A DNA stretch of 64,000 nt from Pinus tabuliformis (lineage: Eukaryota; Streptophyta; Pinopsida; Pinales; Pinaceae). Within the stretch, counting starts at the first letter, position 1. Each line of letters opens with the position of its first letter. Shown one piece after another: positions 32,231-46,249 of this stretch. The DNA lies in the NCBI GenBank assembly GCA_031772625.1, contig CM062820.1:1073595369-1073659368 (forward strand). Reading direction: 5' to 3'. Below the pieces are notes generated by a model that made no database searches, had not been told where the DNA came from, and saw only the letters and a program-made list of their open reading frames with translations. A program made the position numbers and the translations under genes.

Positions 32231-33406
32231 TTTCACATTCTTATATTTGTAGGCCAGATAGACACAAATTCCCTAAATAGATGGTTAAATCACCTGGAAG
32301 GATATTTTTCGGTCGATAATTTTTTCGATAGGGAAAATATTACTTTTTCACTCCTCAAAGCCTCCCCCCATGTCAAGAACTAGTGAAAAACTTACTATGA
32401 GTAGAGGAATGAGGATGAACCCTCACTATTTTCAGTTGCACCCTCCTAGAATTATTTCTGAGATGTCGTCAAGGAACAATATTACCCTGTCGGGAGCTAT
32501 GAATATAGATGCATAAAATGGACCATACTATGGCAGTAAAGGGGCCAAGACATTCCAAAGTTCACAAATATCTTTCATACCTTGCACACTAAGATGGATA
32601 TCAAAGACTCTGAGTGACATCTAGTGATCAAGTACCGTGGATGTCTACACATATACATCTAGATATAAATTGAGTTCCTAGACATATCCTCAATTGGTGC
32701 AACATACTAATATGTCGTAAATAGAAAAATAAAATAAACAGAAGAAGCAATACATTGGATATGAAAATCCTTCACAGTGGAAGAAGGGCAAGGGACAGAG
32801 CTAGGGTGGACTTCCCCAGGACAATGCAACTAAACCTCAAGAAAGAATGATTATGGAAATTAAAAGGAAGACAATAGGAAGTGGCGTAGGCTCCACAGAA
32901 GTCCCTTGCACAACATTGATTAATATCGCTTGAAACAATCATTATTGGTAGAGCTTGCAAAGAAATAAATAAAATTTGGCTCAGCTTTTGATTTAAAATA
33001 GTATAAAAGAAAGTTGATCATTGTTTCATAACCCAATGTTATCATTGCAATTGTGAATATCCAACTAGAAGAGTTAGAGGATCCCCTAGTGGGGGAGCAC
33101 CTCTTCCATTCATGGATGTGGGTGACAAGGACCCCAATAAATTTCATTGTTGACAATGGTAACTATAATAACCTAATATTAGCTAAGTTCATCAACGGAT
33201 TTAAGCTGCCAATAATGTTACACCCCCAAATATACACCATTGGTTGGTTGAGCCATGGACGAGACAAATGTGACATCCAACAATGTCGTTTTTCCTACAA
33301 CATCAAGCCCTTCACATATGAGGTATTGTGTGATGTTGCACCACTCAAAGTTTGTGATATCTTGTTAAGACAACCCTATATGTGGAAACATTATGTTGTT
33401 TATGAG
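32231..33406 (+). pseudogene. gypsy gag and protease remnant
   Basis: Gag N-terminal part NSLNRWLNHLEGYFSVDNFF (32272-32330) and, after stops, EQYYPVGSYE-, QDIPKFTNIFHTLHTKMDIK- and KYRGCLHIYI-like pieces. Protease 33053-33409 has FIVDNGNYNNLIL where the catalytic D-S-G is changed to D-N-G, so it is dead. RT and integrase are missing. It is cut at 33406 by the LTR of the next element. Confidence 0.65.
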
Positions 33407-35567
33407 TGATGAGCCCCAAAAATGGATAATTATTTGGGCTCATTCAACCTCCTAATTCGACTTAATCCACCATTCTCATTAGTTTATTGCATGTTTTTGA
33501 TTATATTTATGCTAATAGAGTGAATTGGGTTAGTCATTATGCCAACAAGTCTAATGTGTGCTTTGTGTAGCCTTTTTGGTCAATTTGGAGACAAAATTGA
33601 AGGTCTTAATGAGCACTTGGCAGCCAAATTCGTGGGAGAACAAGGGAGAGGATTTGTAGGAAGGTGTCCCCTTCATTTATGGGCCATTACCTCGAATTCT
33701 CCACCATAATCTCGGAGTTCAAGGGCCACCAAATCAATTAGCACAAGGGAAGCCAAGCAAGTCAAGTAGGACTGCTGTTAACTACAAGTTTTGGGCAGCC
33801 GAGTCCCTAAAGTTTAGGAGGACTATTGGGGTCCTCAATTTGTATAAATAAGAAGGCTTAGGGCCTCATTTTGGTTAGCTAGTGGTTAGTCAATTTGTAG
33901 CCAGTAGTTAGTCATTTTTGTATTCATTTTGTAATTCGATTTTTAGGCAATAGATTAGCTTTGCTTTCAGCTCATTTTCAAGTTCTCCTTGTGGACAGTT
34001 TTGATGTAACTCTTCTTTTCTTGCTCAATAAAGATGAATCCAGCTTTGCACCAGCTCTAAATCTCTCTTAGGAGGCTATAGCTCTTGGGGTTGGGCCCAT
34101 CTCAAGCGCCCAATACCTCCTTTGTTTACTTTCATGTGGCTTTGCTGCATTCTTAGAATAAAATCTGCTATTTAGATTTAAATATTGTGTTGTTATTTAG
34201 GTTGCATTTGATGATTAAAAAGGTTCTTCATGTTCAGTTTTACTTGATAGGTTAATCACAGGGAATATATTCAGAAAAAGGCTACCAAGTACTTTGGATC
34301 TCACCTCCCCTTTAGTGGAATCATGAGCTGGGACCAATGTAACCTTGCTGCCCACAAAAACACATTCTTTGCTTCACCATGCAATTAATAGTGTTGAATT
34401 CTTAGTTGTCGAACTTGATATCAGTCTTGATTGCATGCTTCAATTTATGATTGCTTAGTTGCATAGTCATTTCACGTATTTCATTTCGAATAAACTTCTG
34501 TTCATTTCCTTTTGCTGTTAGGTCAGATTAGAGTAAAGTAACTAGGTCATAGGTTTTATAAGTGTTTGTTTCTTTAGTTTGAAAAACCACTTGCAGAGTA
34601 CCTGTTATCCTTCCTTACCTACCCATACTCCATCCAACCTACCTGCTTCACCTTTCACTTAGAGCCCTTACCTTACATTTGCCTCATCTGCTTACTTTGC
34701 CATGATTCTCATATTCTTGTGCAACATCGTTTCATCCCTCCTTGAACAGATCTCACCATCTATGCCACTCCTCAACTCCATCCTCCAAGTCTTGAACTCC
34801 CCTACACCCCTATTTAACCTCCATACTCATTCCTCCACCTTTTTGCCTCCATCCATGCTTCAAAACCCCATTTCTGAACATCCTGTAAAAAAATTACAGA
34901 ACATCCTGTAGAAATCTTAAACATCCTGTAGAACCCCTGCAGACTTCCTGTAGAAGCTCACAAATGAGGTTCCTTGATAGCCAAACATTTTGAAACTCTT
35001 TGGAAGGGTGTTAGGGACTCCTTAGACCCCCTCTGAACCTTCCCAACCTTTTCCAAGCCTTTCTCCTCCTTGATCCACCTCTGCACAGTCAAAAATAGTT
35101 AAAAGCACATGCATGATAATTCCAACAACTTAATCAAAAATACAAAAAAGATGTTTTCTTCAGATAGAGGTAGTCTAGACACATGTATTTTACCTTCATA
35201 GAAGTAATGGCATCTCTTTCAGTAATTTGCATGCTCTCATTTGTGTCAGTAGGACTAGCTGGTAGAATTAGGGTTTGCTAGGGTTTGCGTTTCTTTTTGG
35301 CTTTCAGTTTCTTTTTGCAATTAGATTAGCTTCCTTCGAGTTAGCTTTCATCCATCAATTAAAAAGCTTCTTCTAAGAGCTCATAGAAGTTGGCTTAAGC
35401 TCCTAGTGGACCTGTGCCAGCTGATCAAGTGACAGCTGCGGCAAGAGCTAGTACTTGTGCATACAACACCGTCGCTTCCAAGTTTGTTACGAACTACCGG
35501 GTTGATAAAATTAAAGAAGGGAGTTCCAGGAGTTGTAGCATTATTGCTACAATACTGGAGCCCACCA
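33407..35567 (+). repeat. 5' LTR of the gag-only element
   Basis: Starts TGATGAGCCCC and ends about GGAGCCCACCA, imperfectly inverted ends. TATA box TATAAATA at 33843-33850 and AATAAA near 34025 outline U3/R/U5. It contains a cluster of TCCTGTAGAA motifs at about 34880-34960. About 2.16 kb. The end is set by inverted-end matching and the primer site, so it may be off by a few bases. Confidence 0.8.
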
Positions 35568-35573
35568 CCTTTT

Positions 35574-35591
35574 TGGCACCATTGCCGGGGA
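35574..35591 (+). other. primer binding site (tRNA-Asp-like)
   Basis: TGGCACCATTGCCGGGGA, two changes from the tRNA-Asp-type site often seen in Athila-like plant elements. It lies a few bases after the inferred LTR end. The tRNA assignment comes from family knowledge. Confidence 0.75.
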
Positions 35592-36138
35592 AGCGTCAGA
35601 GTATTGGTGATTGTCACTTTTCTTCTATTTTCCACTACAATCTTCTGCTAAGTAGTTTATTTGATTTCCATTATGCAATTTTGTTTATGCAAAAGTAGAT
35701 TAGCATTTCCCGCTTTCATAGATTAGCATTTCAATTCCGTAATTTCATTTCTGCAAGCGTAGATTAGCATTTCAATTCCGCAAGCGTAGACTAGCATTTC
35801 ATTCCTGCAATTTCATTTGAGCAAAATAGATTAGTCCTTTCCTGCTTTCATTTCAATTCCGCATTTTCATTTTAGCAAGCTAGTTAGTTGTAGTTCAATC
35901 TATTTCAGTTTTGCATGTAGAAGTAGAAAAAAGCAAAAATCAACCAAAAATATTTCATTTCATGCCTTGTAGGAGTAGAGATAAGTTAGAAAAATGATTG
36001 CACAACACCCCCACTGCTTCACACAACCAACATTCTCTCTTCTTCGATGGCTGTGATTAAAGAACCCTTAGGTGGACAGCAAGACATATTTGAAGAACCT
36101 CAAGGGAAGAAGAAGAAGAAACCATTCCTCTAGAGCAA

Positions 36139-37446
36139 ATGGCTACAAGGAGAAATGTTGGGAGCCGCACCTTGTCCAAAGATGAATTTGAAAATCAGAT
36201 CGAAGATTTCAAGAGTGATATGAGGAAGTTTCTTTCCATGCAACTGGATACCTTGCGAATCCAAAAGAAGCAAGAAGAAGCCAAGAGGGCTTTGGCCATT
36301 TTTTGTCCTAGGTGCACTAGAAACCATCCTAGGAACGAATGTCCATTGTACTCCATAGAAGTGTGTTTTGTATGTGAAGAATACCATCCTACAGATCAGT
36401 GCCCTTCCTTACCCAGAATCAAAGCTGCATATCAGAGAGCCAAAGGAGCCACTGAATCACTCTATTATATGAACCAAAGGAGGCCACATGAACCTAGATC
36501 TTATCAGCAAGAAATGCAAGGGACATCCGAGACCTATTATGACCCCTATCAAGCCACTTTCATGCCTTCTTGGGGTCCCCCTTCTCATCCTTCCTCGTTC
36601 ACACCTCCTCCTTGTTCCTTCATAGATCCATATTATGCCAAACCAATTGTTCATTTGTTTCACTCTTATGCTATGCCACAGCCTCAGTGGAATGCACCTC
36701 ATTAGGGGTGGAGGCCCCAGTACAACACTCCTCCCACTTATTTTCCTCCACCACCTGCTCAACTGCAACCATCACCTTCTCCTCCACCAAGGCAACCCCA
36801 AATGCCTACCCAACCACAACCCCATCCGCATCCATCTCAAATACACACCTCCACTCAACTACCCGTACCACCATTTCCAAAACCATACCATGGAGCAGCT
36901 CAACCCAATTGCAAAGCTGAGGCACAACATGTCCAAACAACTGCTCTTGAGCTCAATGATCTTCACCATAGCTCAGGAAGAGTATTACAAAAAAGAGACT
37001 ATATTGAAAGCATTGAAGGACCACATCAGGCAAAAGAAGATTCAGAAGAGGAAATCAAAGAACCATGGGCTTTACTTGATGAAGAGAAGACATCAGAAGC
37101 AGAGATAAAGAAAGATCCTTCATGGTTACCATCAAATCTTCCATGTACTCAAGAGAAAGATCAGCAAAAAGAGGAAGATGAGGAAGTCATGTTAGAAGGT
37201 GACATGAAACATTATCCAGATCAACAAAAGAACCAAGGATATCAGAGCTTTATTGAGATATGGTTTCAGACAGTCACTAAGTTGCAGCAGTACTCTCTTC
37301 CTCAGCTATGTTTGATCCCTTCAAAGTTAGATCATTTGGTCTCTAAAATCCGGATAGCTGTCCAAGCATGCATTTCGAGCCTCCACATCATTTTGTCTCT
37401 AATCTCGATGTGCACATGGCTCCATTGGAAGTATTCTTACACTTGA
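36139..37446 (+). pseudogene. gag-like protein with two zinc knuckles
   Basis: One frame of about 435 codons with a single in-frame TAG at 36703-36705. The order is: a short helical, charged N-terminus (FENQIEDFKSDMRKFLS), two adjacent knuckles CPRCTRNHPRNECP and CFVCEEYHPTDQCP (both C-x2-C-x3-H-x4-C), a Pro/Gln/Tyr-rich middle, and an acidic Lys/Glu-rich tail. The capsid core expected upstream is absent or frameshifted (an alternative-frame peptide starts at 36046). The paired short-spaced knuckles are typical of gag in large plant non-autonomous elements. The TAG may be decay or an occasional read-through. Confidence 0.7.
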
Positions 37447-37536
37447 AAATGATTTTGTTTTTCAAGTAGGGTAGGGTAGAGAAAAAAAAAAAAAAGAAAA
37501 AAAAAAGAGAAAAAATGAAAATAAGAAGAGAATAAA

Positions 37537-37718
37537 AATCTAAGGTGAAAACCTCCTTGGAGGCGCCTTAGATTGGCTCATTGATTGAAAACCTTCATGA
37601 GGCGGTCAATGGGTTGGGAAAAAAGAGAAAAGAGAATAAGATCTCTGGGTGAAAACCTCCCTTGGAGGCGCCCAGGGCAGGCAATTAGGGTGAAAACCTC
37701 CATGAGGCGCCCTAGTTG
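37537..37718 (+). repeat. array of four hairpins with constant loops and covarying stems
   Basis: Four units each have the core TGAAAACCTyC..TGrGGCG enclosed by a different, self-complementary stem. Unit 1: AATCTAAGG (37537-37545)/CCTTAGATT (37566-37574), 9 bp perfect. Unit 2: CATTGAT (37579-37585)/GTCAATG (37605-37611), 7 bp with one G-U. Unit 3: CTCTGGG (37643-37649)/CCCAGGG (37671-37677), 7 bp with one G-U. Unit 4: CAATTAGGG (37682-37690)/CCCTAGTTG (37710-37718), 9 bp with one G-U. Units 1 and 3 share a longer inner loop and units 2 and 4 a shorter one, so the module is a duplicated hairpin pair separated by purine-rich A/G spacers. Confidence 0.85.
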
Positions 37719-38280
37719 TTTTTCAAAAAAAAGAGAAAAAGAAAAGAAAAATAAAGCTAATTTGCATTGAATAATTGCAGGTTGCAGCAAGGACGTTTCA
37801 GGTCAGGAGGATCACTCAAAACAAGGTCAAAGGAATTTTTGTGCCTTCTAAAGGAAGTTCTGTATTTCTACAGGAAACATCCTGTAGAACCTTCAAGCGA
37901 GCCAGATTTGATTTTGGAAGGGAACATAAAGCTTGGAATCTGTTGGTTAGGCCTGCAAGCACCTCTGTGTCCATCCCTCGCCTTTCTCCATCATTTTTTC
38001 CACCTCATTGTGCTTCTTTTATGAAAACTGTGTTTTCTACAGGAAGTTCCTGTAGAAATTACAAGAAGCTAAAAATGGATTGCACAAAGGTGGTTTGGCG
38101 AATGCAATAGCTTCCGCAAGGGTTCAGAAGTCCTCCTACACTTTTCAAACTCCTCCTCCATCATCTCCATGCCTGCATCAGAGCCCAAGTTCATTTTTCA
38201 TACCATGCAACAAAACTGCAAAATGCCTTGATGCAAAAATACCTAGAACAGAATTTGTTTCTTCCATAACTTGAAAACCA

Positions 38281-38700
38281 TGCATCCATTTGAAAAACCA
38301 TTTTACTGGGAATTGTACAGGGGTGAAGGCAACATTCTTGAGTAGTTTCAGCCAATTCTGGTGCACGGTTTCCAAGAAATTAGCCTCCATCACCATCAGC
38401 CATTTTTGCATTTTCTCCATATCCGTGCATCCGTTTCAAAACCTGTTTCATGGGGAGATGCATATGGGTGATAGTAACCTACCCAAGCAGTTTCAGCCAA
38501 TTCCGATGCACGGTTTTCGAAAAATTGATCTCTGAAATCTTCAGCCATTTTCCATTTTTCTCGAAATCTGTGCATCCATTGATTACGATTTTGATATGGA
38601 AGGTGCATCATGATGATAGGAACGTGATCAGCAAGTTTTAGATCGATCCGGTTTACCGTTTGGGAGTAATGGCGAAAACAAGTTCCGGTCCTGTGAAAAT
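38281..38700 (+). repeat. three tandem 145-bp repeats
   Basis: TGCATCC begins at 38281, 38426 and 38571, exactly 145 bp apart. Each unit continues with a TTTCAGCCAATTC..TGCACGGTTT-type block, more diverged in the third copy. Not coding. It lies between the gag gene and the captured ATPase segment. Confidence 0.75.
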
Positions 38701-39634
38701 TCAGCAGTAGCAGCTTGAAGGTGCAGATCTGAGCGTGGAAATGAAATCCTGCAGCATGCATCCGGCCAGAGGACACCTGCACAAGGAAAACAAGCAAAAA
38801 TCATCAGTCAATCCTTCATGCAACCAAAGAAACTAGTGCATGCAACAATGACTAGCCACAACACCTCACAACAGCCATTTGACTTCAGGTACGTGACTAC
38901 AACTCGTTCTTCTATTGCACAAATCTAATTTAAAAACTGCATGAATGAATGGAATGGTGGAATTGAGCCACGAATATAGAAAGATTAAGCCGATAGTTCC
39001 TTGTCCAATTCTCTATCAATCAGCGAGGAATCATGCTGCGTACGTGTTAGACAACTCACGTGAAAATTAAAAATAAAAAAACAGAAAGTGGTAGAGGCTT
39101 TAACTCTAGTGCAACTGATTAACAAGAAGAGGACATGCAGCTCATTATAGCACTGCCGTCTACATGTGGCCACGTACACCTGGCCACCTCACTCCTTCAC
39201 CACAAATCACGCAGCAATTAACGAACGCTCAGCTCAAACTCACAAACTGTTGTTAACTTGCACTTGCAACATTTTTAACTGAAGTATGCATCCTCTGATT
39301 CCACAAAATGATTAACCCATCGTCCTCCATTGAGCTTTGTGGCCTGGTTCACAATTCTCCAGCGTATCGGGCTCACTCAGAGGCGCAGGGGCACTCTACA
39401 GGCATTTCTACAGGAAGTCGTCTACAGGAAACGCAGAAAACAGCTCTGCAGAAGGGAAACCCGAGATTTTTGTCAAAATTCAAGCTTGAAATGAGAAAAG
39501 TAGTTAAAGCTCATGTCCAAGGTTACCAGGGTTCTTGAAAGTATTGATTTTGGAGTTTTTCAAACGCATTATAGATCTGTTAATGGTGGAGCAATCTGTT
39601 TGAATTCAGAATCTGATCATCTATTTCATAGTCC

Positions 39635-41365
<1,731 letters not shown>

Positions 41366-41901
41366 AGAGGGCAGCAGAAGGAGAAATTGGCCGAGATTTT
41401 AGCTAGGGAGGCAGCACCTGTGCTAGCCACCCTAAGCACATCCATCCCCTCCATGAACACTCATTTTTTCAAGGTTCGGACACAATCTTGTCATGGTTCA
41501 ACCTTCTACAGGAAGCTACAGGACTTTCTACAGAAAGTTCTGTATTTTTACCAGAAACATCCTGTAGAAGCCTTTGGGCAGGCTAGAATCAATTATGGAG
41601 AGGGATTTGAAGCTAGAAGTCTGTTGAGGAGGCATGCAACCACTCTTTTCTTCCATCCTCCACTGGTTTCATCTCCTTTCACCACCATTGCCACCATCAG
41701 ATTGAATATATTTGCACAATCATACCAAAGCTGAGAATTCTCTAGAAAAAGGAGCAAGTAGTGGGAAGAAGCAAAGAGAAAAGCATGGTTTCATGACAGA
41801 GAAGAGGAAATCACTTCAGAAGCTTGGCATGACAGGGAGGCCGCCAAGGCCATCAAAGATGAGGAGATGGATTGGTTGCTCAGAGGATGAGCAACACTTT
41901 C

Positions 41902-41911
41902 AGTAGGGGGG
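41902..41911 (+). other. polypurine tract of the gag-only element
   Basis: AGTAGGGGGG directly before TGATGATGAGCC, the start of the 3' LTR. Confidence 0.75.
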
Positions 41912-41914
41912 TGA

Positions 41915-43924
41915 TGATGAGCCCCAAAAGTGATTAATTATTTGGGCTCATTCAACCTCCTAATTCAACTTAATCCACCATTCTCATTAGTTTATTGCAT
42001 GTTTTTTATTATATTTATGCTAATAGAGTGAATTGGGTTAGTCATTATGCCAACAAGTCTAATGTGTGCTTTGTGTAGCCTTTTTGGTCAATTTGGAGAC
42101 AAAATTGAAGGTCTTAATGAGCACTTGGCAGCCAAATTCGTGGGAGAACAAGGGAGAGGATTTGTAGGAAGGTGTCCCCTTCATTTATGGGCCCTTACCT
42201 TGAATTCTCCACCATCAGCTCGGAGTTCAAGGGCCACCAAATCAATTAGCACAAGGGCAGCCAAGCAAGTCAAGTAGGACTGCTGTTAACTACAAGTTTT
42301 GGGCAGCCGAGTCCCTAAAGTTTAGGAGGACTGTTGGGGTCCTCAATTTGTATAAATAAGAAGGCTTAGGGCCTCATTTTGGTTAGCTAGTGGTTAGTCA
42401 ATTTGTAGCCAGTAGTTAGTCATTTTTTTATTCATTTTGTAATTCGGTTTTTAGGCAATAGATTAGCTTTGCTTTCAGCTCATTTTCAAGTTCTCCTTGT
42501 GGACAGTTTTGATGTAACTCTTCTTTTCTTGCTCAATAAAGATGAATCCAGCTTTGCACCAGCTCTAAATCTCTCTTAGGAGGCTATAGCTCTTGGGGTT
42601 GGGCCCATCTCAAGCGCCCAATACCTCCTTTGTTTACTTTCATGTGTCTTTGCTGCATTCTTAGAATAAAATCTGCTATTTAGATTTAAATATTGTGTTG
42701 TTATTTAGGTTGCTTTTGATGATTAAAAAGGTTCTTCATGTTCAGATTTACTTGATAGGTTAATCACAGGGAATATATTCAGAAAAAGGCTACCAAGTAC
42801 TTTGGATCTCACCTCCCCTTTAGTGGAATCATGAGCTGGGACCAATGTAACCTTGCTGCCCACAAAAACACATTCTTTGCTTCACCATGCAATTAATAGT
42901 GTTGGATTCTTAGTTGTCGAACTTGATATCAGTTTTGATTGCATGCTTCAGTTTATGATTGCTTAGTTTCAGAGTAATTTCACATATTTCAGTTCGAATA
43001 AACTTCTGTTCATTTCCTTTTGCTCTTAGGTCAGATTAGAGTAAAGTAACTAGGTCATAGGTTTTATAAGTGTTTGTTTCTTTAGTTTGAAAAACCACTT
43101 GCAGAGTACCTGTTATCCTTCCTTACCTACCCATACTCCATCCAACCTACCTGCTTCACCCTTCACTTAGAACCCTTACGTTACATTTGCCTCATCCGCT
43201 TACTTTGCCATGATTCACATATTCTTGTGCAACATCGTTTCATCCCTCCTTGAACAAATCTCACCATCTACGCCACTCCTCAACTCCATCCTCCAAGTCT
43301 TGAACTCCCCTACACCCCTATTTCACCTCCATACTCATTCCTCCACCTTTTTTCCTCCATCTATGCTTCAAAATCCCATTTCTGAACATCCTGTAGAAAA
43401 ATTACAGAACATCCTGTAGAAATCCTAAACATCTTGTAGAACCCCTGCAGACTTCCTGTAGAAGCTCACAAACGAGGTTCCTTTATAGCCAAACATTGTG
43501 AAACTCTTTGGAAGGGTGTTAGGGACTCCTTAGACCCCCTCTAAACCTTCCCAACCTTTTCCAAACCTTTCTCCTCCTTGATCCACCTCTGCACAGTCAA
43601 AAATAGTTAAAAGCACATGCATGATAATTCCAACAACTTAATCAAAAATACAAAAAAGATGTTTTCTTCAGATAGAGGTAGTCTAGACACATGTATTTTA
43701 CCTTCATAGAAGTAATGGCATCTCTTTCAGTAATTTTCATGCTCTCCTTTGCGTCAGTAGGACTAGCTGGTAGAATTAGGGTTTGCTAGGGTTTGCGTTT
43801 CTTTTTGGCTTTCAGTTTCTTTTTGCAATTAGATTAGCTTCCTTCGAGTTAGCTTTCATCCATAAATTAAAAAGCTTCTTCTAAGAGCTCATAGAAGTTG
43901 GATTAATCTCCTAGTGGACTTGTG
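41915..43924 (+). repeat. 3' LTR of the gag-only element, truncated
   Basis: Closely matches 33407-35416, including the TATA box and the TCCTGTAGAA cluster (about 43390-43460). It stops at GGACTTGTG where the 5' copy continues another 150 bp to the primer site. Beyond lies a copia remnant, so a deletion or rearrangement removed the LTR end and no target duplication can be found. Confidence 0.85.
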
Positions 43925-43944
43925 AATGGGGCACTCTTGAATAT

Positions 43945-45465
43945 GGTACACTTATTGATATTTTTTCAAGAATGTGAAATTGATGTTTTGGGATAATGCA
44001 TTTCTATGGAAAATATGTGTGAAAAACATGATTCCATCTCATTCCCTTGGGAATAAGACTCCATATGAATTGTGGTATGGTTGCATTTCTTTGGTGAGGC
44101 TTTACAATGTATTTGGTTCCACCTACTATTTCTTAATTCCTAAGAAGAAAAGAAACAAAATTAGTGCAAGGAGTCGAAAGGGAATCTTCTTGGGTTACTC
44201 AAATACCACCAAGGAATTTCATCTTTATGATGAGGTAAACAAAAACTTCATTCTTTCTAGAGACGCACTTTCCTTCGAATCCATTGGGATTAACAAAATT
44301 GTTGAGTAACAATTTGATCATTTGGATATATTTACCATGTAAAGAGATATAATGAGTTTGATGATTAGATTCCACATCTTGAAGTGGGGATCCTTATCTT
44401 GGAACAATCTCTAGAATCTTCTTTTGAAGTGCCATCTTCCCCTCATGAAGAAGATCCAACAACTTCACCATAATAGGGAGTTCAATTGGATGATATGATT
44501 AAGAGAATTGAAAGACTAAACCTTAATGGGAATGCAACACCATCTCAAGTACTAGAGCAACCTAGACCACCATAGAATGGTCCAAAGTTGCTTATAAAGA
44601 CACTTGAAAATGTTCATCTTGATGAAGTTGGAAAGATAGGAACCAAAAATTCTACAAGGCAAGATGGAGGTGATGTAGATAATTCAATGTAAATGATATT
44701 GATGTTTCATATGGTTGTGAATTGAATTTATCTACTAACTTTAAACCAACTTCATTTGAAGAAGTTGCTTCTCTTGATGAGTGGAAAGAAGCCATGCAAA
44801 GGAGTATGCTTCTCCTATCCATTTGGAACTCAACCAATTGATTGTAGGTGGGTCTTCAAGAACAAGTGCAAATTTTATGACTCACTTCACAAACATAAGT
44901 TTAGGCTTGTGGTGAGTGGATATGCATAGAAGAAGGCATAGACTATGAGGAGACTTTTTCTCCCACAAATAAATGGGCTACTATTCATGCATTATTAGCT
45001 TGGGTATGCATAATAGGTAGATGATTTATTAAATGGATGTGAAAATAGCCTTCTTGAATGGAGACTTGAAAGAGAATGTTTACATGTCTCTACTATGAGG
45101 ATTTGTTATAAAGGGTCAAGAACATAAGGCACACAAGCCCATTATGGCCTAAGGAAAATACTTTCCACATGTTATGGAAAGCTAAGTGAGATTTTTTTAA
45201 GACCAATTTCAAGCATTTCAATATTGATGATGCAACTTTGTTTGTCAAAAAAGTTGGGAAAACTATTGTATATCTTGTGGTACATGTAGATGATCTTTTG
45301 ATAAAATGGAGAAATGAAGCATCTATTACATCCATAAAGAAAAAAATGAAGAAAATTTTTGAGATGAAAAACATGGGACAACTTCAATATTACTTAGATA
45401 TTAAAGTAAATCAAAATCCAAAATATGTATTTATCTCTCCAAAAAATAGAATAAAAAATTGTTAA
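43945..45465 (+). mobile_element. Ty1/copia remnant, integrase end to RT
   Basis: 43974-44309 encodes the integrase C-terminal part (SLGNKTPYELWYG, SARSRKGIFLGYSNTTKEF, FILSRDALSFES). After stops, FEPTSFEEV..EWKEAMQ-like, CKWVFKNK- and MDVKIAFLNGDLK-like RT pieces follow. 45238-45465 has TIVYLVVHVDDLLI with the copia Y/H-V-D-D active site (HVDD). Several frameshifts and stops. LTRs are not recognised. Confidence 0.75.
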
Positions 45466-46129
45466 ACAAATTTAACATAGCTAATTATAATCATCACTAT
45501 GCCACAATGAAAAAAAATTGTAACTTACATTTAAATTTTTTTGAAACTATAACTACAACTTATAAAGACAATAGATATTTCATTTTACACTGAGTATTCT
45601 TTCTTATGTTTTGGTCAATAACTTTAAGGTGGGTGAATTAACACTAGTTAGACATACACATCCAAACTTTGACAAAGATAAAGAAAGTTTGCCACGGGTA
45701 CTGTTTAAGTAAAAATCATGTCTGAATATGTGTGTTTTTTAATATGTTTTCATGAACACATAAACAGAGGTGACTAATAAATCGTCGCACAGTCTGATCC
45801 CTAAGTTTTGGTAAAGTGAAATATTTCTTAACAAGGAAGGCCACTATTTTATTTAACATAATATCTCATATCTCTTTTCCAAAATAGAAAATTCATAATT
45901 TCAAGGAGAAATTACATGTTGTAGATGCCCGAAGGCATATGCGATAACTGTGGCACTCGTCCACTGTCTAGTAACCAGTTCAGAAAGTAACCCTGAGAGT
46001 GTACAGTATTGGTGCAGAGACCATCAAAAGATATATAAGAGGTTAGATAGTATCAGCTATATACAGAAGATGTCCTAATATAAGAAAATTTTCTGATTAT
46101 ATACAATAAACATAGTCAAAACTTTCATG
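45466..46129 (+). other. AT-rich DNA without a recognised feature
   Basis: No coding frame, no clear repeat. It separates the copia remnant from the LINE 3' end. The 3' UTR of the LINE may extend into it, but no poly(A) tract is evident. Confidence 0.4.
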
Positions 46130-46249
46130 CTAAAAAACTGTGCAATTGAGGCTACTGCCTCACTGGATTTCCCCATCAATGTAGGACCTGTGAAAATACT
46201 GGTATGTCCCTGCTGGGGAGAATTCAGAGATCATCCACTCGCCTAGAGG

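Noticed and set aside
33053-33409. intact aspartic protease gene
   Set aside because: The catalytic triplet is D-N-G and the flanks are gypsy gag remnants with many stops.
37537-38700. CRISPR-like array
   Set aside because: The genome is eukaryotic. The units are hairpins or 145-bp repeats without unique spacers of even size.
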